The notes under the pieces are model-generated. The model was not told where the DNA came from and ran no database searches. It worked only from the letters and a program-made list of their open reading frames with translations. A stretch of DNA of 64,000 bases from Alphaproteobacteria bacterium (GTDB lineage: Bacteria; Pseudomonadota; Alphaproteobacteria; UBA9655), in NCBI GenBank assembly GCA_019752515.1, contig JAIEMB010000018.1:1-64000 (forward strand). The letters run 5' to 3'. Every line of letters begins with the position of its first letter. The stretch's first letter is position 1. Position numbers and translations under genes: made by a program. Of this stretch, positions 59,317-64,000 are shown piece by piece.

Positions 59317-61291
59317 GGGAACTCATCCCCCCTTTAAGGGTCTCTAATCGTTCACCAACTCTTTTTCCCACGTCTTGAAGCTGAGTAGATTTAGATTTTG
59401 TTCTGATATCTTGAAAGGTTTTCTTAAAATCAGCTGTCTCTATTTTTTCGCTCCCCTTTGGTCTCATCCCTTCTTGTTTGCCAGATTTGAAGTTCTTCAT
59501 GAGATCTTCAAAGACTTCTCTAAGATCAAGTTTGGAAAAGTCAATTCTCTGAATTTCGGCAATTGTAAATCCACGACAAAGAGGTTTATCAGCTTTACCC
59601 CACCCGAGTTTAATTTGAAGTCGTCCTTGTTCATGGAGCACTTTGAGGAGCTTGCTACTAAAACAGCAGTAGGTGGTTTTCTTTTCGACGCATTGTCCTA
59701 AGATTTTCTTTTCACAATAGGTTCCAATCCTGTGACAAAGTCCTGCTTTACGTTTTTTGCTCAGAGTTTTTTCTTTTGTTTTACAGCTTGAGAGGCCCAG
59801 ATCTTTGCCCCAGCCTTTCCCTGACCCGCAACAATCTTTAAAGCTGAAAATATATCTTGAACAACGCTCATCATTTCCCTTAAAGATCATGCCCTTCTTA
59901 AAATTCCCCTGTATTTCCTTTAAGAGAGTCAGTTGAGACAGAGTGGACATCATCTCATCATTGCTCTCATAAGTTTGATCTCGACAAGTCCCATCCAAAC
60001 AAAAAGGCGTATTTCCTCCTACAATACTATGAGTGGTTTGGCTTCCTCCTTTGCATTGGTAGGTTTGAGCATAGACAACACATGTCTTGCCAATCATTTT
60101 CTTGCAACGTGAATCAATTTGTACGCACCCCTTAGCTCTTAAAGGACCACAATCATCTTTAGAAGGGTAGGTGCAGTCATACATACGGGCTTCTTGCCAA
60201 CAGTCTTGGGTTACTGGAACTCCATCAATAAGACGCGTTTCTCTTCCTTGCGTACACACGGTGGACCTATAGACACAAAGTCCTTGATCTGCTTTTTCTT
60301 CTAAGCGATCACAATCTAAAATCCATTCAGCAGGAAGGACCTCATGAACCTCTTCTTCATGGACGAGGATAAGGTGGGCTGTAAGATCATATCCTTTCAA
60401 ATTTCTATGGCTGCAATACCTAGTCCTTCCTTCAATTCTAGGCTTTCCTGAAATATCTCTGGTAAGAAGAACACGTTGAATCTGTTCTTTGGTCAAATCT
60501 GTAGGAATTGTATTTCTTGGCTTCGTGCATTTGCGACATCGATTATACTTTCCACTCAAAGTCTCTTGAAGGCAGGATTTAAAGGTGGGAGTCATATCAA
60601 TAAGGCCTTGATTGTTTTTCCATACTCTGTTCCGTCTCCAATGCAAAATATCACCAAGGAGAGCCTCGCAAGCGCGTAGGTGTCTTTCTCTATAAGATTT
60701 TTTGCAGCCTGTTAAACGAATCACAACAGGAATTTCATTTCTTACTTTTTTCTTCACCACTTGGACATGAAGGTTCGCAATGCACTGTTCTGAGACGCCT
60801 TCTCCTGATTCATCACAAGAAAAGATTTGATCTTTTTCTGATTGGGTTGTTTCTAAAAGGCGTGTTCCTTCACCGCCAATTGTCAAAAGAGGATTATCAA
60901 TAAAAAATTGAGATCCCCTAAGAAGAGGATCTGTTGTGGGATCAAGCTTAAATGGTGCTCTTGCTTCCATGCTTTCCACAATCATGTGATCTGCGGAATC
61001 TTTGTGAGCGGCAGCTTTAGATCTAATCTCAAGATCGCTGCTTTTAAGATGAGTCTCTGGAGGTGTTTTGCCATTATAGAAGGGGTGTGCTCCTCCTTCA
61101 GCTTTTTTCTTATCCATTTGATGCAAAAGTTCTTGAGCAGCTTGGTCTCCTTCTTTCAGGTTTTTCCAGGGACTCGTAAAGGCTGAAAAGGTAAGAAATA
61201 AGGAGAATAGAAAAATAAAGAACAGCAATGATAGCCTTTTAAAAAACACCTTTGGAAAAATGAAGAAAGAAGATGATTGGGAGCTCTTCAT
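59306..61291 (-). CDS. traN: TraN, cysteine-rich outer-membrane mating-pair stabilisation protein
   Basis: 661 residues with a signal peptide (about 1-37) and dozens of cysteines, many in TraN-typical patterns (CDRLEEKADQGLCVYRST, CSRYIFSFKDCCGSGKGWG, CHRIGTYCEKKILGQC). It recognises the recipient surface and stabilises mating pairs. It overlaps trbC by 4 bases and traF by 11. Length is near F TraN (602). Confidence 0.94.
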   Translation of the reverse strand: MKSSQSSSFFIFPKVFFKRLSLLFFIFLFSLFLTFSAFTSPWKNLKEGDQAAQELLHQMDKKKAEGGAHPFYNGKTPPETHLKSSDLEIRSKAAAHKDSADHMIVESMEARAPFKLDPTTDPLLRGSQFFIDNPLLTIGGEGTRLLETTQSEKDQIFSCDESGEGVSEQCIANLHVQVVKKKVRNEIPVVIRLTGCKKSYRERHLRACEALLGDILHWRRNRVWKNNQGLIDMTPTFKSCLQETLSGKYNRCRKCTKPRNTIPTDLTKEQIQRVLLTRDISGKPRIEGRTRYCSHRNLKGYDLTAHLILVHEEEVHEVLPAEWILDCDRLEEKADQGLCVYRSTVCTQGRETRLIDGVPVTQDCWQEARMYDCTYPSKDDCGPLRAKGCVQIDSRCKKMIGKTCVVYAQTYQCKGGSQTTHSIVGGNTPFCLDGTCRDQTYESNDEMMSTLSQLTLLKEIQGNFKKGMIFKGNDERCSRYIFSFKDCCGSGKGWGKDLGLSSCKTKEKTLSKKRKAGLCHRIGTYCEKKILGQCVEKKTTYCCFSSKLLKVLHEQGRLQIKLGWGKADKPLCRGFTIAEIQRIDFSKLDLREVFEDLMKNFKSGKQEGMRPKGSEKIETADFKKTFQDIRTKSKSTQLQDVGKRVGERLETLKGGMSSHAK

Positions 61292-62136
61292 TTTGTCTTT
61301 CCCTTTTCCTGCGAATGTTTAGATAATGTCGTCTCTGCCAAAAGTGCTTTTGCCTCATCTTGAAGATCGCCATCTTTGGCGAATGTTTCTAAGGCATAGT
61401 TCAAGCTGACATGTCCTTGCAGACGGTCATGAAAAGGGGTTGAAATGCGTTCAAAGACGTTAAAAAGGCATGACTTTGCAAGAATAAAGGCGGGGACAGA
61501 AGTTACGGAGAAAAGAGTAAAAAGCTCAGGATCAATAACAAAACCTTGTCCTGTCTCTAAGATGATTTTCTGCAACACCTGGACTGTTTTAGCATAGCTT
61601 CCCTCTTTAAATCCTCTTAAGACAAGGGTTGCTCCATAATGTTGAGCTTCATGAGCAAGATTCAGGAGAGCTTTCTCTCCCAGGGAAAAAGATACAAAAA
61701 TGTAAAAATTCCTTTTTGAGTTATGAGCTTGAGAGCCTCCCAAATTTGTTTTTTCTGCGTTTTGGCAAGTTGGGTGTGAATGGGGGAGTTTCTCATGGAG
61801 GGTAGTAACAAAGTCCTGAAATTCTTTGCTCTCTAAGACAAGATCTTGTTTCTGAAGCAGCTCTTGTTGAAAATCTTGAAAGTCTTTAGCTGGCTGAAGT
61901 TCGTCTACTTTTTGCGCTGACTTTTCTTGCAGTATTTTAATGTCTGTTTCGCCTAAAGAAACGGCCTTATAGGAGTTTGTTTGGCAGAATAACTGTTGAG
62001 GAAGAACTCCATCTCGTTGATATTCTTCTTCACGTTTGAAACCTTGGTTTGCTGGGAAAACATGGGGGGAACCCATAGCTCCAGATGCAAAGGAGAAAAA
62101 CAAGATTAAGAGGCTAAAAATCAGAGAATACAGCAA
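61288..62136 (-). CDS. trbC: TrbC, F-type pilus assembly protein
   Basis: Periplasmic thioredoxin-like protein needed for pilus assembly. The C-terminal TrbC_Ftype domain is visible: YIFVSFSLGEKALLNLAHEA, GATLVLRGFKEGSYAKT, IDPELFTLFSVTSVPAFIL. A signal peptide starts at TTG 62136 (LLYSLIFSLL), which has GGAGGAAA properly spaced; an in-frame TTG at 62151 would precede that site. It overlaps traU by 16 bases. Confidence 0.9.
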   Translation of the reverse strand: MLYSLIFSLLILFFSFASGAMGSPHVFPANQGFKREEEYQRDGVLPQQLFCQTNSYKAVSLGETDIKILQEKSAQKVDELQPAKDFQDFQQELLQKQDLVLESKEFQDFVTTLHEKLPHSHPTCQNAEKTNLGGSQAHNSKRNFYIFVSFSLGEKALLNLAHEAQHYGATLVLRGFKEGSYAKTVQVLQKIILETGQGFVIDPELFTLFSVTSVPAFILAKSCLFNVFERISTPFHDRLQGHVSLNYALETFAKDGDLQDEAKALLAETTLSKHSQEKGKTK

Positions 62137-63092
62137 TTGACTTTCCTCCAAATTAAGTAGCCAAAATCTTCACCTTTGTAAGGAAATTCCCTCCCTGAGC
62201 CCCAAATAACTTCTGTTCGTCCTAGGGGATTACAGGCCATAGGTCCTCGTGTGGTAGGGCGGGGATAAGTCATTTGAGTTTTGTATTGAGATTTCTTGAT
62301 AATGGGCAAAACAATCTTTTGACATAAAGCTTCTTGTCCACTTGTCCCCCAGAGAAGAAGCTCTCGGTGAAGCTTAGCAATCATGCGTTGGGTCATGAGG
62401 AGGCTTGCTTGCACACCTCCATTGTGAGCCGCATTATTGCCCGTAAAGGGGTAAAGGCTTCCCTGACATCCTCCGCACCAAAAGAGAGGATCAAGGGGAA
62501 ACCCAGCACTTGCAGCTGTGCAATCTGCCGCACACGCTGCTTGTGCTATTTGATTTCCAAAAAGAGCTGCCTCTGGATTTAAGATAAAAGCTAGTTCATC
62601 TTCATTCCACAAAGGATCAAGCTCTGTTATATAGGCTACATCAAAGTCTGATTGTTCCAGACACAGAAAATCTACAATAAGCTCAAGCCAGTAAATGACT
62701 GGATAAACATACCAATGGACCTGATAGAAGCTATTTTGTGTTCTCCCTTCTCCTCTTACTCCATGAATCCCGTAGCCAATTGTACTCCGTCCTAATTGAA
62801 GACCTCCCATATTCACCATGCAGAAAGGAACGCGTGTCACGTCTACTAACCTTACCGGCTCCCAAAAGCCCACAGGAACGCCAGGAACGAGCGGAATGGG
62901 TGGTCTTGGGCAAAAGCAGGGAATTTGAGGAGGATTAGGAGTGTCTTCTCGTCCTCCTCCACTCACGTTGATAGCGCCAATACTAATAGGAAATAAACAA
63001 GACCAACAAATATCTGTGATGGGGTTGACAAAGCGTCCTGAACACGCTTGAACACTTGATATAGAACTAAAAAAACCAATAAAAGTCATCAT
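62121..63092 (-). CDS. traU: TraU, F-type mating-pair/pilus protein
   Basis: The core from ATG 63092 (323 residues) matches TraU family length: a hydrophobic lead, then CSGRFVNPITDICWSCLFPISIG, many Cys, GFWEPVRLVDVTRVPFCM, and CAADCTAASAGFPLDPLFWCGGCQGSLYPF near the middle. The frame remains open to ATG 63542, with a GGAGGA site; that longer form (473 residues) adds a non-hydrophobic tract of no known family antisense to another ORF. The start is uncertain because ATG 63092 lacks a ribosome site and a basic signal start (RKRF) lies just upstream. Confidence 0.85.
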   Translation of the reverse strand: MMTFIGFFSSISSVQACSGRFVNPITDICWSCLFPISIGAINVSGGGREDTPNPPQIPCFCPRPPIPLVPGVPVGFWEPVRLVDVTRVPFCMVNMGGLQLGRSTIGYGIHGVRGEGRTQNSFYQVHWYVYPVIYWLELIVDFLCLEQSDFDVAYITELDPLWNEDELAFILNPEAALFGNQIAQAACAADCTAASAGFPLDPLFWCGGCQGSLYPFTGNNAAHNGGVQASLLMTQRMIAKLHRELLLWGTSGQEALCQKIVLPIIKKSQYKTQMTYPRPTTRGPMACNPLGRTEVIWGSGREFPYKGEDFGYLIWRKVNCCIL

Positions 63093-63111
63093 AATCAGGA
63101 GGCAACAATGT

Positions 63112-63528
63112 ATGACTAAAAACCTTTTGCGCGTCTTCCCTTTTTTTTCGACTTTGTTCTTTTTATCCCTTTCTCCTCTTTTATATTCATCAGGACTAGC
63201 TACATCGGATCTTCTCTTAGAGGACAGCCTTGCTTGGGCGGAGGATTTACCCGTTCCTATAGGATGGCAGGCTCTTATTTCCTTTGATGCTTTGTTTATC
63301 TTTTGTGTTTTGGCATGGATTTTATATACGTACTGCTGCCCCCAAAGGGTTTGGAGAGTTTGGCAGAAACTATTTGTATTCTTCTCCACGTCAAACAAAG
63401 AAGAAAAGCCTGAAGTATTTGAACCTAAATCTTTGTTTTTGGAAAGCCGATTTAGAACCCAACAACCGAAGAGGAAAGAGGATGAAAGCAAGCCCTTTCG
63501 ATGGATGAACGTTGAAGAAGTTAAATAG
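63112..63528 (+). CDS. Possible small membrane/secreted protein antisense to traU 5' extension
   Basis: 138 residues: signal-like start (MTKNLLRVFPFFSTLFFL), a second membrane segment (about 58-75) and a basic/acidic tail ending WMNVEEVK. An AGGAGG site at 63097-63102 is correctly spaced. Codon make-up (many G-starting codons) looks coding. It lies opposite the 5' extension of traU; both can hardly be major coding frames. Family not recognised. Confidence 0.4.
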   Translation: MTKNLLRVFPFFSTLFFLSLSPLLYSSGLATSDLLLEDSLAWAEDLPVPIGWQALISFDALFIFCVLAWILYTYCCPQRVWRVWQKLFVFFSTSNKEEKPEVFEPKSLFLESRFRTQQPKRKEDESKPFRWMNVEEVK

Positions 63529-63538
63529 GAGAGAAAGC

Positions 63539-63958
63539 TCATCGAACTCCTCCAGATCTGCTTTCTTCACTATGGGGAAGGATACCGTGTTGAAAGTATG
63601 GCAAGTATGCTGTGCATGTAACAAAACAATTAGCAATAAAAAGGAGAAACCAATGTATGCGTAACACCCTTTTAGATCTCACGCTCTCCAAGTGGAAAAA
63701 GTTTTTTCTGACCTTTTCTGCTTTTTTTTCTTCATTACTGTTCAGTAATTCCTTCTTTAACCAAGAACCCTCAGAACCCAATGACCCTTTTTCAACCCAT
63801 TCAGAGTACTTCTTATTCTCTGATCGGATGTTAAGCTTTAGCTTTTTAGGATGGCTCATATTCTTGTGGCTTTTCTCAAGGTAAACGAAAGAGCTTAACC
63901 ACCGAGTTACTTTTTGTGGTTTCAAATACGAATATTGAGGAAAAGGAATCAACTTCAT
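63539..63958 (-). CDS. Possible tra-operon ORF upstream of traU
   Basis: 139 residues from ATG 63958 with AAGGA upstream. It is basic and Ser-rich, with a hydrophobic stretch near residues 93-115 (RVLRIHWFLLFIANCF). The stop overlaps the long traU start (ATGA). The position is that of traW in F, but I see no TraW signature. It could be spurious, because a plus-strand ORF with a good ribosome site lies opposite. Confidence 0.3.
   Translation of the reverse strand: MKLIPFPQYSYLKPQKVTRWLSSFVYLEKSHKNMSHPKKLKLNIRSENKKYSEWVEKGSLGSEGSWLKKELLNSNEEKKAEKVRKNFFHLESVRSKRVLRIHWFLLFIANCFVTCTAYLPYFQHGILPHSEESRSGGVR
63657..63884 (+). CDS. Possible small membrane protein (75 aa)
   Basis: From ATG 63657 with AAGGAG at 63641-63646. 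It has two hydrophobic segments (about 15-32 and 55-73, the latter LSFSFLGWLIFLWLF). The start region resembles that of the 63112 ORF (GGAG..., AATGTATG, similar bases after), suggesting a diverged duplication. Strand choice is uncertain. Confidence 0.3.
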   Translation: MRNTLLDLTLSKWKKFFLTFSAFFSSLLFSNSFFNQEPSEPNDPFSTHSEYFLFSDRMLSFSFLGWLIFLWLFSR

Positions 63959-64000
63959 TGAGTGGTTCCTTTTTCAGTCTCTTTTTGTGAAGAGAGAGGA
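63876..64000 (-). CDS. 3' end of an upstream tra-operon gene (partial)
   Basis: An open frame enters from the right edge on the minus strand and stops at 63876-63878, ending in VVKLFRLP. About 40 codons are visible, too few to name. By F-type order it could be traW, trbI or traC. Confidence 0.3.
   Translation of the reverse strand, partial: LSLHKKRLKKEPLNEVDSFSSIFVFETTKSNSVVKLFRLP

Overview
The window looks like a chromosomal segment of an AT-rich, host-associated alphaproteobacterium, most plausibly a Holosporales/Paracaedibacter-like or other Rickettsiales-like endosymbiont. The reasons are the complete 14-gene nuoA-N block followed by birA, the hflK-hflC-degP operon, a flavin-dependent thymidylate synthase, an F-type conjugation (tra) operon of the kind common in these symbionts, many decayed insertion sequences, and many small secreted proteins of unknown function. 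The lineage is an inference from gene content; no marker gene was compared.

Left part (1-33.4 kb) is mostly core genome. It starts with the 5' part of a large secreted lysine-rich protein (running off the left edge), then mrp, hflK-hflC-degP, thyX, a decayed PAS/histidine-kinase gene, a UmuD-like self-cleaving peptidase, an EamA transporter, a 1051-residue multidomain FAD/NAD(P)/Fe-S oxidoreductase and an alpha/beta hydrolase. Two secreted proteins follow, one a di-cysteine repeat protein resembling galaxin repeats. Next comes the leftward operon nuoA-B-C-D-E-F-G-H-I-J-K-L-M-N-birA (respiratory complex I plus biotin protein ligase), then rpmB with a clear terminator, a secreted protein and tRNA-Thr(CGT).

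Right of the tRNA (33.4-51.4 kb) the character changes. There are remnants of IS1, IS200/IS605, ISAs1 and IS5 elements, an intact-looking IS481-type gene and a complete IS982-family element with 23-bp inverted repeats. Between them lie secreted or effector-like genes: a triple-GNAT protein, a two-gene secreted cassette, a V8/trypsin-like protease, a decayed secreted nuclease, an acidic/lysine-rich secreted protein, and a broken MFS transporter. This is compatible with a genomic island abutting the tRNA.

The right end (51.5-64 kb) holds part of a leftward F-type conjugation operon: traU-trbC-traN-traF-traH-traG-traD, with a relBE-type toxin-antitoxin pair on the opposite strand between traF and traH. 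traH is split by a -1 frame change at an A8 tract. The protease at 41 kb is split by a -1 change at an A9 tract that ends in the classic A AAA AAG slippery heptamer. A remnant IS5-type transposase shows the same kind of break at an A6 run. Either these genes are dying by loss of one A, or slippage on poly(A) restores some product. In 63.1-63.9 kb open reading frames with good ribosome binding sites exist on both strands, and I could not decide which is coding.
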